Assembly (NCBI RefSeq): GCF_003332305.1
Contig: NZ_QOIO01000025.1
Coordinates: forward strand, 1-64,000
Source of the DNA: Microvirga aerophila
GTDB taxonomy: Bacteria > Pseudomonadota > Alphaproteobacteria > Rhizobiales > Beijerinckiaceae
Direction of reading: 5' to 3'
DNA length: 64,000 nt
Shown: piece after piece, positions 16,776-25,368 of the stretch
How positions within the stretch are numbered: the first letter of the stretch is position 1
Layout: each line of letters opens with the position of its first letter
Notes under the pieces: generated by a model
What the model was told of the DNA's origin: nothing
Databases searched by the model: none
What the model saw: the letters and a program-made list of their open reading frames with translations, nothing else
Made by a program: the position numbers and the translations under genes

Positions 16776-17318
16776 CCAAGATCCCGCCAAGGGACAACCG
16801 GGCTCTTGGGGTGGTAGCGGATGGCGGAGCCGATCCTCGCGTGTGCTGCCATCCCGTGGCTGAGCCAATTGCTTTCTGGTCATCCTAAATGGAAATGATC
16901 GCGCAAGAAATGGAAGCAACACTGAGCTAAACCCTTGGGATGTCGAGGTAATGGGGCTCAAGCGCCGTCTAGCGCGATGGGTGGGCGACCATGCTCGAAA
17001 CCTTTGATGTCATCCTTCTAAAAACAACTAACTCTCTACTGGACCAAACCCATGGTGGATGGATGTAAGGGAGGTAGTGGGGTGTTTGGGGGATGATAGG
17101 GGATAGATAGGGGTAGATGATGGTAGTAGATAGTGGTTTATGCGGATGGTTGTTGTATTGGTTCTTGATATAGATAGTCCGCGACAAGCAAAAATCGCAG
17201 TTGATCGTGATTTTTTTCCAAAATATTTCGACATCGGTGTTTTCGCGCTGATGGATTCCCACGAGAGAATAGGAAATAGATAGCTCGAACTATTTTTTGT
17301 GGATTTGCTTCCAATGCT
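16776..17318. other. Intergenic with a G-tract region
   Basis: About 540 bases after HUH gene 2. Apart from the G-rich tract at 17069-17114 no coding or RNA feature is supported. A minus-strand open frame (16969-17262) is compositionally odd (Tyr/Pro/Ile/His-rich) because it crosses the G-tract, and is not credited. Confidence 0.4.
17069..17114 (+). repeat. G-run tract, possible G-quadruplex
   Basis: Five G-runs of three to five G (GGG, GGGG, GGGGG, GGGG, GGGG) separated by 5-7 bases on the plus strand, inside a pyrimidine-poor stretch from about 17049 to 17150. This satisfies the usual intramolecular quadruplex rule. Confidence 0.5.
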
Positions 17319-17475
17319 TTACTGACGTTTAAAGCTATCGGCAGCTAGTGTGAACGGTGCAACACGAAGGTGGATGGCAATCTGCTTGAGCGTCAGCTGT
17401 CCGCCTTGAATGAAGGCTTGTGCGATCTTGTGCTTGTCGACATCACTCGCGGGCGGTCACCCGCCCCGGCGTCTT
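17319..17475 (-). pseudogene. Serine recombinase (resolvase) C-terminal remnant
   Basis: Reading backward from the TAA at 17321-17319, the frame gives HKIAQAFIQGGQLTLKQIA and HLRVAPFTLAAD, a match in spacing to the helix-turn-helix end of Hin/resolvase proteins. A GDRPRV segment just upstream is in another frame, so the gene is frameshifted, and no catalytic domain is present. It marks the right side of the island as a former mobile element. Confidence 0.5.
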
Positions 17476-17656
17476 AAGCAGTCAAGGTTTGGACGCATCT
17501 GGATAAAGTTGCACGGTACAAGCGGCGGCACGACGGTCGCCACTTCGATCCGTGTCAGATAGCAAACTATCCGGTTTCAACTTTTGGCTGCGTCTTGCCG
17601 GCAACATACATATCAATGAATACGTCCAGTTGCTCGCTTGCCCTTCTGAAGTGAAA

Positions 17657-17678
17657 GGCCTATGTCTTGGCATAGGCC
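17657..17678. promoter_or_regulatory. Palindromic operator upstream of vapBC
   Basis: A perfect 8-bp inverted repeat GGCCTATG/CATAGGCC with a 6-base spacer, ending 18 bases before the vapB start codon. Antitoxin-toxin complexes of this class usually bind such palindromes to repress their own operon. Confidence 0.55.
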
Positions 17679-17696
17679 AAAGTGGAGGAGCTCGGG

Positions 17697-17933
17697 ATGC
17701 AGCACGAACGACACGTTAGGCTCTTTCGGAATGGCCGGAACCAAGCAGTTCGGATTCCAGTCGAGTTCGAGCTGCCGGGCGACGAGGCTATCATGCACCG
17801 GGACGGGGACCGGCTGATCATCGAGCCGGTCCGTAAGGGTGGCCTGATCGCCCTACTCGACACGTTGGAGCCACTCGACGAGGACTTCCCCGCCATCGAG
17901 GATAAGCTCAGCACGCCGGAGGACATCTTTTGA
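17697..17933 (+). CDS. vapB: Antitoxin, VapB/AbrB type
   Basis: 78 residues from the ATG at 17697, preceded by GGAGGAG. The N-terminal half (VRLFRNGRNQAVRIPVEFEL, then DEAIMHRDGDRLIIEPV) is a swapped-hairpin AbrB/MazE-like DNA-binding domain as in VapB. The acidic C-terminal end (EPLDEDFPAIEDKLSTPEDIF, cut here as LDEDFPAIEDKL) would thread into the toxin active site. It overlaps the toxin gene by four bases (TTGA), so the two are translationally coupled, and both are likely autorepressed at the palindrome 17657-17678. Confidence 0.88.
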   Translation: MQHERHVRLFRNGRNQAVRIPVEFELPGDEAIMHRDGDRLIIEPVRKGGLIALLDTLEPLDEDFPAIEDKLSTPEDIF

Positions 17934-18340
17934 GCCTCGGGCGCTACATGCTCGATACGAATATCCTCTCCGACATGATCCGCAACCCAGCCGGAAAGGC
18001 TGCGGCGCGTCTGCGTCAGGTCGGAGACGCGAGTGTCTGTACCAGTATCGTTGTCGCCTCGGAGCTGCGCTACGGTGCGGAGAAGAAGGGCTCCGAGAAG
18101 TTAACCGCCAGGGTCGAGGCCGCGCTGCGAGAGATCGAAGTCCTGGCGCTCGACGTGCCGGCCGACGCGCATTATGGCGTGGTTCGCAGCCGCCTTGAGT
18201 GCGAGGGACGGACGATCGGACAGAATGACCTCCTTATTGCCGCGCATGCGCTTTCGCTCGGAATGACACTGGTCACGGACAACGTACAGGAGTTCAACCG
18301 TGTTGATGGGCTCCGGATCGAGAATTGGTTGGACGGGTAG
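17930..18340 (+). CDS. vapC: PIN-domain toxin VapC
   Basis: 136 residues, TTG start overlapping the vapB stop; the next possible start is the ATG at 17948. The PIN nuclease acids are present: Asp in YMLDTNILSDMI, Glu in VVASELRYGAEK, and Asp residues in GQNDLLIAAHAL and LVTDNVQEFNRV. VapC toxins cleave RNA, often initiator tRNA, when the labile antitoxin is lost. The pair is a complete type II toxin-antitoxin module at the border of the island. Confidence 0.92.
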   Translation: MSLGRYMLDTNILSDMIRNPAGKAAARLRQVGDASVCTSIVVASELRYGAEKKGSEKLTARVEAALREIEVLALDVPADAHYGVVRSRLECEGRTIGQNDLLIAAHALSLGMTLVTDNVQEFNRVDGLRIENWLDG

Positions 18341-18687
18341 CTCACGTGGCTCTATCTGCCGACCATGTGAAGGTGCCGTGCACCGCCGAAGGACACAAAG
18401 TGCCGGCATGGCAGCAGGAATGTGCTCTTTCGTCATCTCGACTGCCCATAGTGATATCAACGTCTCCGCCGGCATCAATTTGAGTTCTTCGCCACTCGCA
18501 CGAGCCGCGGGAACCTCGAACGGGTCTGCCACGAACCGGCAGCTCTAAGGTTCTGGATCACGTCGACTACCGACCTTGCAAAACAGACGGCTATAAGAAG
18601 AGCCTCCCGAGCCTCACTCCAAGTGATCCTCCCCGGTATCCACAGGGTTGCCGGAGCAACTTGCATTGACCGAGTGGCGTTGCGCAT

Positions 18688-18702
18688 GTTCTTGCTTTGT
18701 TC
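18688..18702 (+). promoter_or_regulatory. LexA (SOS) box upstream of imuA
   Basis: GTTC-TTGCTTT-GTTC, the alphaproteobacterial LexA site GTTC-N7-GTTC, 21 bases before the imuA start. It implies repression by LexA and induction by DNA damage. Confidence 0.8.
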
Positions 18703-18723
18703 ACTTTGTCGCACCGGGACCCG

Positions 18724-19515
18724 ATGTCGCTACCACCGCGCCCTTCCCTCTCCGCCGTCCCGTCCGTCACCTCTGCGACGGTCGCCGCGTTGCGCCGGCA
18801 GATCGAGCGCCTCGAGGGCGGCGCGCAGGCACGTGCGCCGCTGCCGTTCGGCATCGCGGGCCTCGACGATCATCTGCCGGGCGGCGGCCTCGCGCGGGGG
18901 GCGCTGCACGAGGCCGTCGAGGCAGGGCCCGCCGCCGAGTTCGCCGGCTCGGCCACCCTGTTCACCGCCGGGATCGCCACGCGCCTTGAGGGACCGGTCC
19001 TGTGGTGCCTGACCAGGCGCGACCTGTTCGCGCCGGGCCTCGCGGCTGCGGGGCTCGTGCCAGGGCGCATCATCTACGCGGAGGCGGGCCGGGACCGGGA
19101 AGTGCTGCCTCTCGTCGAGGAGGGCCTGCGCGAGCGCGGCCTCGCGGCCGTCGTGGGCGAGGTGACGCGCCTGAGCCTCATCGCCTCGCGACGCTTGCAG
19201 CTCGCCGCCGAGGCGTCGGGCGTCACCGCGCTTCTGCTCCGGCGCTGGTGGACCGTGGCCGAGAAGGATCTGGCCGCCCTGCCCTCGGCGGCAGTCACCC
19301 GCTGGCGCATCGCGCCCGCCGCGACCGAGCCCGCCCCTGCCCCTGCCCCGGGCCTCGGCCGTGTCCAGTGGCAGGTCGACCTCGTGCGCTGCCGTGGCGG
19401 CGCTCCCCGTTCCTGGATCCTGGAGGCCTACGATGCGACGGGTCGTCTCGCTCTACCTGCCTCACTGGCCCGTCGACCGGATCAGACGCCGATACGGCGA
19501 GCCGCCGCACAGTGA
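18724..19515 (+). CDS. imuA: Mutasome protein ImuA
   Basis: 263 residues from the ATG at 18724. The earlier TTG would overlap the LexA box and is excluded. ImuA is a RecA/SulA-like protein that supports ImuB and DnaE2 in SOS mutagenesis. Visible features: the start region LRRQIERLEGG, the conserved LPFGIAGLDDHLPGGGLARG and ALHEAVE, then LWCLTRRDLFAPGLAAAGL, and the late VTRLSLIASRRLQLAAE with LLLRRWW. The imuB start lies 83 bases inside its 3' end, so the pair is one transcript. The other mutasome gene, dnaE2, lies at 30372. Confidence 0.92.
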   Translation: MSLPPRPSLSAVPSVTSATVAALRRQIERLEGGAQARAPLPFGIAGLDDHLPGGGLARGALHEAVEAGPAAEFAGSATLFTAGIATRLEGPVLWCLTRRDLFAPGLAAAGLVPGRIIYAEAGRDREVLPLVEEGLRERGLAAVVGEVTRLSLIASRRLQLAAEASGVTALLLRRWWTVAEKDLAALPSAAVTRWRIAPAATEPAPAPAPGLGRVQWQVDLVRCRGGAPRSWILEAYDATGRLALPASLARRPDQTPIRRAAAQ

Positions 19516-20935
19516 GCCGCTCGTGACCGTGCAGACCGCAGGATCGCGCCGCACGATCGCGGCCGCCTGTCCGGCCGCGCAGCGGCTCGGCCTTCACGCC
19601 GGCATGGCCGTCGCCCAGGCGCAGGCGATGGTCCCTGGGCTCCACGTCTGGGGCGCCACGCCCGAGGAAGACGAGGCCGCGTTGCGAGAGCTCGCGCGCT
19701 GGGCCACCGGCTACTCGCCCGTGGTCGCGCCCGACCCGCACGACGGGGTCTGGATCGACATCGCCGGCTGCGCGCACCTCTATGGGAGCGAGGAGGCGCT
19801 CCTCGAGCACCTGCTCGGCCGCCTGAACGGGCAAGGCGTCACAGCACGGGCCGCCGTCGCCGACTCGCCGGGCGCGGCCTGGGCCGTCGCGCGATTCCGC
19901 GGCGGCGGCGTCATCCCGGTGGGCCGTTCCGTCGATGCGGTGGCCACGCTGCCCGTCGCTGCGCTGCGCATCGCCCCGGCCATCGTCGCCGTCATGCAAC
20001 GTCTCGGAGTGGAGCGCGTCGGGCAGCTCGCCGCAATGCCGCGCCCGCCGATGGTGCGCCGTTTCGGCAAGGACGTGGCGCTGCGGTTGGACCAGGCGAT
20101 GGGCCATGCCTTCGAGCCGATCAATCCGCTGATTCCGGAGGAGACGCCCCTCTCTACGATCGCCTTCCCCGAGCCGATCGGCAGGCTCGAGGCGCTGAAA
20201 GACGTGGTGCGCCGCCTTGCCGAGGACCTCTGTGCGCAACTCCTCAGGCGAGGCCAGGGTGTGCGCCGGCTCGACCTCATCCTGCGCCGCGTCGACCAGA
20301 AGGGCGCGAACCTTCGCGTCGGCACCGCGAGGGCCACGCGGGACGCGCCGCACCTCGCGAAACTCTTCGACGAGCGGCTTGAGACCGTCGATCCGGGATT
20401 CGGCATCGAGGAGATGGTCCTCGTCGCCAGCAAGGTCGAGCCGCTCTCCGAGACGCAGACGGAGGCGCGCGGCATCGCTGGCGTGTCCGCGCCGGACGTC
20501 GACATGAGCCGCCTCGTTGACCGGCTCAGCGCGAAGGTTGGGGCGCACCGCGTCTACCGCCTCGAGCCGGTGCAGACGCTCGTGCCGGAGCGGATGGCGC
20601 GGAAGGTGCCCGCACTCGCGCCGGTGACGGACGCCACCTGGCCGGAGAACCTGCCGCGGCCGACGCGGCTGCTCGATCCGCCCGAGCCCGTGGTCGCGAT
20701 GGCCTTGCTGCCCGACCACCCGCCGGCGCTGATCGTCTGGCGCAAGGTCCGGCACAAAGTCACGCACGCGGACGGTCCGGAGCGCATCGCTCCCGAGTGG
20801 TGGGCCGGCGACACGGACGGGCCATCGCGGGACTACTACCGCCTCGAGACCGACCGCGGCGGCCGCTTCTGGGTCTACCGCGACGCGCCTGCGGCCGAGG
20901 GCGGACGCTGGTGGCTGCACGGCTTCTTCGCGTGA
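19433..20935 (+). CDS. imuB: Mutasome Y-family-like protein ImuB
   Basis: 500 residues from the ATG at 19433 (MRRVVSLYLPHWPVDRIRRR), overlapping imuA. It has the Y-family polymerase layout: an N-terminal strand, fingers/palm with WIDIAGCAHLYGSEEALL, a thumb with the helix-hairpin-helix (LGVERVGQLAAMPRPPMV) and a little-finger region. The first catalytic carboxylate position holds YLPHWP in place of the D-x-D of DinB, so it is a non-catalytic adaptor, as is known for ImuB. ImuB links the beta clamp, ImuA and DnaE2. Damage-inducible through the upstream LexA box. Confidence 0.93.
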   Translation: MRRVVSLYLPHWPVDRIRRRYGEPPHSEPLVTVQTAGSRRTIAAACPAAQRLGLHAGMAVAQAQAMVPGLHVWGATPEEDEAALRELARWATGYSPVVAPDPHDGVWIDIAGCAHLYGSEEALLEHLLGRLNGQGVTARAAVADSPGAAWAVARFRGGGVIPVGRSVDAVATLPVAALRIAPAIVAVMQRLGVERVGQLAAMPRPPMVRRFGKDVALRLDQAMGHAFEPINPLIPEETPLSTIAFPEPIGRLEALKDVVRRLAEDLCAQLLRRGQGVRRLDLILRRVDQKGANLRVGTARATRDAPHLAKLFDERLETVDPGFGIEEMVLVASKVEPLSETQTEARGIAGVSAPDVDMSRLVDRLSAKVGAHRVYRLEPVQTLVPERMARKVPALAPVTDATWPENLPRPTRLLDPPEPVVAMALLPDHPPALIVWRKVRHKVTHADGPERIAPEWWAGDTDGPSRDYYRLETDRGGRFWVYRDAPAAEGGRWWLHGFFA

Positions 20936-21096
20936 GCCACGCGGAGCTTCAGGTTACGATGGATCGGATGGTATCCGGGCGCCATCAGCGGCCACTTCTT
21001 CCCGGACCAGCTTCACGCGCTCCCCCGGCCGGAACCTATAGCCAAGCCTCACGTTCAAACCCTCAGCTGAGACTGCAAAACGCAGGATGCCAACTG

Positions 21097-21858
21097 ATGC
21101 AACGGTGGCCGGAACGCCTCTGGATCGTCCGTCATGGCGAGAGCGCCGGCAACGTCGCACGCGATGCCGCCCATGCGGCCGGTCTATCCCGCATCGACAT
21201 CGCCCACAGGGACGTCGATGTCCCTTTGAGCCCGCTCGGCGAGGAGCAATCCAGTGCCCTTGGACGCTGGTTCGCCACCCTGCCCGCAGGGGAACGCCCC
21301 AACGTCGTTCTGACCTCTCCCTATCTCCGGGCGCAACGCACGGCTGAGATCATCGAGGCGGAAGGAGGCGTCTGTGTCGAGCGCCATACGTTTGTCGTCG
21401 ACGAGCGCCTACGCGAGAAGGAGTTCGGTGTCCTCGACCGCCTCACACGCTCGGGCATCGAGGAGCTCCATCCCGACCAAGCTGAGTTCCGCCGGCTTTT
21501 GGGCAAGTTCTATCACCGGCCGCCCGGTGGCGAGAGCTGGTGCGACGTCATCTTGCGTCTCAGAAGCGCGCTCGACACGATCTCCCTGCATCACAGCGGC
21601 TGTCGCGTTCTGATCGTGGGTCACCAAGTGGTCGTCCTGTGCCTGCGCTATCTTCTGGAGAACATGACGGAGCAGAAGATCCTGGAGATTGATGCCGAGG
21701 GCGATGTTGCGAACTGCTCCGTCACCGAATACCGCCTCGATCCCGGCATTGGCGAGCATGGACAGTTGACATTGCACCGTTACAACTTCGTCGCTCCCCT
21801 TGAAGAGGCTGGCGCGCCCGTGACAACCGAGCCCGACGCCAAAGTTGCGGCACGATGA
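21097..21858 (+). CDS. Histidine phosphatase family protein
   Basis: 253 residues from the ATG at 21097, with AGGA upstream; the open frame runs further back over the end of imuB, but homology starts here. The phosphatase signature LWIVRHGESAGN holds the nucleophilic His, and the second catalytic His is in LIVGHQVVVLCLRY. TSPYLRAQRTAEII and LREKEFGVLD are further conserved blocks. It acts on a phosphorylated metabolite, sugar or protein; the substrate cannot be read from the sequence. It shares four bases (ATGA) with the next gene, so the two are coupled. Confidence 0.88.
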   Translation: MQRWPERLWIVRHGESAGNVARDAAHAAGLSRIDIAHRDVDVPLSPLGEEQSSALGRWFATLPAGERPNVVLTSPYLRAQRTAEIIEAEGGVCVERHTFVVDERLREKEFGVLDRLTRSGIEELHPDQAEFRRLLGKFYHRPPGGESWCDVILRLRSALDTISLHHSGCRVLIVGHQVVVLCLRYLLENMTEQKILEIDAEGDVANCSVTEYRLDPGIGEHGQLTLHRYNFVAPLEEAGAPVTTEPDAKVAAR

Positions 21859-22742
21859 GCAACGGTGCGATCACCTCCGAATTCCTCAGCCGAATACCTC
21901 TCCCGCAACCCTCTGAGGACGGGGATAAAGACCAGCGCGGACGTGTCCTTGTCATCGCAGGGAGCGCATCGGTTCCAGGGGCGGCCCTGCTTGCAGCGAC
22001 TGCTGCGTTGCGCGCCGGAGCCGGCAAGCTTCAGATCGCGACCTGCAAGAGCATTGCGACCCACCTTGGCCTCGCTGTGCCAGAGGCGCTGGTCCTTGGC
22101 TTGCCGGAGACGCGAGCGGGCGAGATCGATCCAAAGGCGACTGTCCTGCTGCGCGAGCGGATCGCGCGATGCGATGCGGTTCTAGTCGGGCCTGGAATGC
22201 TCGACGAAGAAGCGGTCTCCGCATTCACCGCAGATCTCTTGAACTGTGAACCCGGATCGGCATTCGTCCTGGATGCTGGGGCGCTAGGACAGTTGAAGGA
22301 CATCGCTGCCGTTCTGGCCCGCCATAAGGGCCGCATGGTGATCACTCCCCATGCAGGCGAGATGGCCAATCTGCTTGGCATCGACAAGGATGACGTCCTG
22401 AGCAACCCGGCTGAGATTGCGGAGCAAGCGGCGAGACTGCTGCACAGTGTCGTGGCCCTCAAGGGGCCGTGCACCTACATCGCCACGCCGGACGGGGCCA
22501 CATTCACCTACAGCGACGGCAATGTCGGCTTGGCGACATCGGGATCGGGAGACACGCTGGCCGGCATCGTCGCAGGCCTGCTGGCTCGCGGCGCAAGTCC
22601 GCTCGGGGCGGCACAGTGGGGAGTCTTCCTTCATGGCGAGGCCGGCAACCGCCTGGCCCAGACCCGTGGCCCCCTCGGCTTCCTCGCGCGGGAACTCCTC
22701 GCTGAAATCCCTACGATCATGGCGAAGTTTCGTGAGACCTGA
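21855..22742 (+). CDS. nnrD: ADP-dependent NAD(P)H-hydrate dehydratase
   Basis: 295 residues, start overlapping the upstream stop by four bases. It belongs to the YjeF C-terminal/ribokinase-like family that repairs damaged NADH and NADPH hydrates using ADP. Conserved pieces: GRVLVIAGSASVPGAALLAA near the start, DAVLVGPGM, FVLDAGAL, VITPHAGEMANLLG and the nucleotide-binding loop ATSGSGDTLAGIVAGLLARG, which holds the catalytic Asp. The N-terminal epimerase domain of the bifunctional Nnr is absent, so this is the stand-alone dehydratase. Cytoplasmic metabolite repair next to DNA repair genes. Confidence 0.9.
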   Translation: MSNGAITSEFLSRIPLPQPSEDGDKDQRGRVLVIAGSASVPGAALLAATAALRAGAGKLQIATCKSIATHLGLAVPEALVLGLPETRAGEIDPKATVLLRERIARCDAVLVGPGMLDEEAVSAFTADLLNCEPGSAFVLDAGALGQLKDIAAVLARHKGRMVITPHAGEMANLLGIDKDDVLSNPAEIAEQAARLLHSVVALKGPCTYIATPDGATFTYSDGNVGLATSGSGDTLAGIVAGLLARGASPLGAAQWGVFLHGEAGNRLAQTRGPLGFLARELLAEIPTIMAKFRET

Positions 22743-22750
22743 CCACAAGG

Positions 22751-25333
22751 TCACGGCTTGCGCCTCTTTGAAGCCGGAACCACTTGGTCGACCGCTTCGA
22801 AGTCCGGCCAAGGATCGCTGCTGAGATTCGGCAGCCGGGCCGCCAGATTACCGACCCGATACTGATTGCCACTGCGAATGGATGGCAGTTCGTCCCATGA
22901 CACTGGTGTGGAAACGGGTGCGCCCGACCGCGCCCGCGTGGAGAAGGCAGCCACAGCCGTCGCACCCCATCCATTGCGCAGATAGTCGATGAAGATCCGG
23001 CCTGTCCGGGCACGCTTGGCCATCGTGTCGGTGTAGCGCGTAGGGTTCGCCTTCGTCATGGCCGCCGCGACACCCGCCGCGAACGCTTTGGCCTCGTCCC
23101 AGGATGCCTTCGGCTCGATCGGCACCACGACGTGCAGGCCCTTGCCGCCGGACGTCTTGACGAAGCTCTCAAGGCCGAGCCCCCGCAAGTGCTCGCGCAC
23201 GTCGACGGCTCCCTGGACAACGGCGTCCCATCCGACACCCTCCCCCGGATCGAGATCAAAGACCAGGCGGTCGGGCCGCTCCGGCTTCGTCAGCGTCGAA
23301 CCCCATGGATGGATCTCGAGCACGCCAGCCTGAACCAGAGCGAGAAGGCCCGCGAGGTCCTGGATCGCGACGGCCTCGTCGTCGCCCACGGTGACCCGCT
23401 GCACCAAGTCGTTATCGAGACCGGCCCAAGCATGTTTCTGGAAAAAGCACTCCTTCTGCGACCCGCCCGGACAGCGCAGAAGCGACAGCGGCCGGTTTAC
23501 GATATGAGGCAGGATCTGGTCCGCGATCTCCGTATAGAACTCTGCGAGACCGAGCTTTGTGATGCCCACATCCTCCCAAAGAACCCGATCGGGATGGGTG
23601 AGCCGAGCTCCCTCGAGGATCGCAGCATTTGGGGTCTCGTCGGACGGAGTTTTGACGGCGGTCTCCCGGACCACCTCGCGCGGATCCTTGTCCTCGCGCA
23701 GGCCCTGGAAGGAGCCCTGCCGGACCATGCGATCATGGGTCCACCCCCGGAACTCGACCTCCGCGACCAGTTCCGGCTTGACCCACTTCACGCCGCGGCT
23801 GGCCATCGCAGGGATCTTGTCGGCAAAGGACGACGCGGCAACCTCGATCGGCGCGAGCGTCTTGTATAGCGAGGCCGCCGTCTCCGCGGTGAAGCCGGTA
23901 CCGACGCGCCCGACATGGAGCAGCTTCCCGGCGTCATAGACACCCATGACCAGCGAGCCCACAGCCTTCTTGCTCGTGCTCGAGGGCAGGTAACCGGCGA
24001 TCACCAATTCCTGCCTCAGGGTGCACTTCGATTTGACCCAGTCGTTGCCGCGGCCGGAACGGTAGGGCTGATCAGCTCGCTTCGAGATGATTCCTTCCAG
24101 ACCCATGCGGCAGGCATGTTTGACGAGGGTTGCGCCGTCTTCCTCGAGATGGTCGCTGAAGCGAATAGCGCCGCCCTGGGGAAGGTCATCAAACAGGAGG
24201 CGCAGGGCCGCCTTTCGATCCGCGAGGGTTGCCTTCCTGAGATCCTTGCCGTCCAGGTAGAGCAAATCAAACACGTAGTAGACGAAGCGCTCGCCTTTGC
24301 CCTTCAGCTCCTGCTGCAGGGCCGAGAAGCTTGAGACCCCAGCCTCATCCTCGACGACGATCTCCCCGTCGAGCAGGGCCGACGGGATCTTCAGATCCTT
24401 CAGGGCTTTGGCGACAGGTTTGAACTTGGCGGTCCAGTCGAGGCCCTTCCGGGTCAGGAGCTGGATCTCGCCACCGTCGATGCGGGCCTGCATGCGGTAG
24501 CCGTCGAACTTGATCTCGTGCAGCCACTCGCTTCCTCTGGGAGCGCTCTCGACCAGTTTCGCCAGCGCCGGCTCAACGAAGGCTGGCAGGATGCCCTTCT
24601 TCGCCCCCTCGACCTTGTTTGGTGCAGGGGGTCTCTGGGATCGAGCTTCCGCAACCGTCTCGCGCTTCGCGTGGTCGATGCGGATCTCGCCTTCGGCGGC
24701 GAGGTCTTCGATAGTAAGACCTGACTTCAGTGATGTTGTCTCCTCCTCCAGGATGTCCGGATCAGCAGACGTTCGGGCAGCCTCGTCGTCGGACTTGAGC
24801 AACAGCCATTGCTCGTTCCTTTGACCTGGCTTGCCGCGCGTCCGGATAAGGTGCCACTTGCCCTTGAGACGCTCGCCCTCGAGAGTGAAGGTCAGGCGAC
24901 CATGGGCATAGTCTTCCCCGGGATCGCCTTCGGGGATCCAGCGGCCCTGATCCCAGACGATCATGGTTCCGCCACCGTATTGTCCAGCCGGGATCACGCC
25001 CTCGAAGTCGATGTACTTCAGCGGGTGGTCCTCAGTGTGGACCGACAGGCGCTTCTCTCCGGGGACCAGGCTGGGGCCGCGAGTGACCGCCCAACTCTTG
25101 AGCACGCCATCCATTTCAAGCCGCAGGTCATAATGCAGGCGGCGGGCGTCATGCTTCTGGACCACGAAGCGGTCGCCATGCGCCTTGCCACGTTTTGCCT
25201 TCGGCTCATTGGTGACGGAGAAATCGCGTTTCGCCTGGTAGGTGGCGAGAGAGCCGGAGGATTTTGGCTTAGCGGCGGGCTTGGCTCGAGACCGAGCAGT
25301 CCTGGCTTTCATCTCCGACGATCCGGCGACCAT
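22751..25333 (-). CDS. ligD: ATP-dependent DNA ligase D (phosphoesterase-ligase-polymerase)
   Basis: 860 residues, ATG with AGGAGA six bases upstream. It seals and fills double-strand breaks in non-homologous end joining together with Ku. Domain order: a basic start; a 3'-phosphoesterase domain (about 40-190) with QKHDARRLHYDLRLEMDG; a ligase domain (about 250-560) with the adenylated lysine in EIKFDGYRMQ and the nucleotidyltransferase motifs LLDGEIV and GLEGIISKR; and a C-terminal archaeo-eukaryotic primase-like polymerase (about 590-860) with LVFDLDPGEGV carrying the metal-binding Asp pair, and SGGKGLHVVVP. ku follows 35 bases upstream on the same strand, so they form one operon. Full length and intact. 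Confidence 0.95.
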   Translation of the reverse strand: MVAGSSEMKARTARSRAKPAAKPKSSGSLATYQAKRDFSVTNEPKAKRGKAHGDRFVVQKHDARRLHYDLRLEMDGVLKSWAVTRGPSLVPGEKRLSVHTEDHPLKYIDFEGVIPAGQYGGGTMIVWDQGRWIPEGDPGEDYAHGRLTFTLEGERLKGKWHLIRTRGKPGQRNEQWLLLKSDDEAARTSADPDILEEETTSLKSGLTIEDLAAEGEIRIDHAKRETVAEARSQRPPAPNKVEGAKKGILPAFVEPALAKLVESAPRGSEWLHEIKFDGYRMQARIDGGEIQLLTRKGLDWTAKFKPVAKALKDLKIPSALLDGEIVVEDEAGVSSFSALQQELKGKGERFVYYVFDLLYLDGKDLRKATLADRKAALRLLFDDLPQGGAIRFSDHLEEDGATLVKHACRMGLEGIISKRADQPYRSGRGNDWVKSKCTLRQELVIAGYLPSSTSKKAVGSLVMGVYDAGKLLHVGRVGTGFTAETAASLYKTLAPIEVAASSFADKIPAMASRGVKWVKPELVAEVEFRGWTHDRMVRQGSFQGLREDKDPREVVRETAVKTPSDETPNAAILEGARLTHPDRVLWEDVGITKLGLAEFYTEIADQILPHIVNRPLSLLRCPGGSQKECFFQKHAWAGLDNDLVQRVTVGDDEAVAIQDLAGLLALVQAGVLEIHPWGSTLTKPERPDRLVFDLDPGEGVGWDAVVQGAVDVREHLRGLGLESFVKTSGGKGLHVVVPIEPKASWDEAKAFAAGVAAAMTKANPTRYTDTMAKRARTGRIFIDYLRNGWGATAVAAFSTRARSGAPVSTPVSWDELPSIRSGNQYRVGNLAARLPNLSSDPWPDFEAVDQVVPASKRRKP

Positions 25334-25368
25334 GGCATTCTCCTACGCACTACAACTTGTCGGGTGGT

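Noticed and set aside
16969-17262. 97-codon minus-strand frame rich in Tyr, Pro and Ile
   Set aside because: Its composition is produced by the G-tract on the opposite strand; no ribosome site or family.
19295-20920. 541-codon open frame on the minus strand over imuB
   Set aside because: Antisense shadow of a recognised high-GC gene; its product is Arg/Gly/His-rich without any domain.
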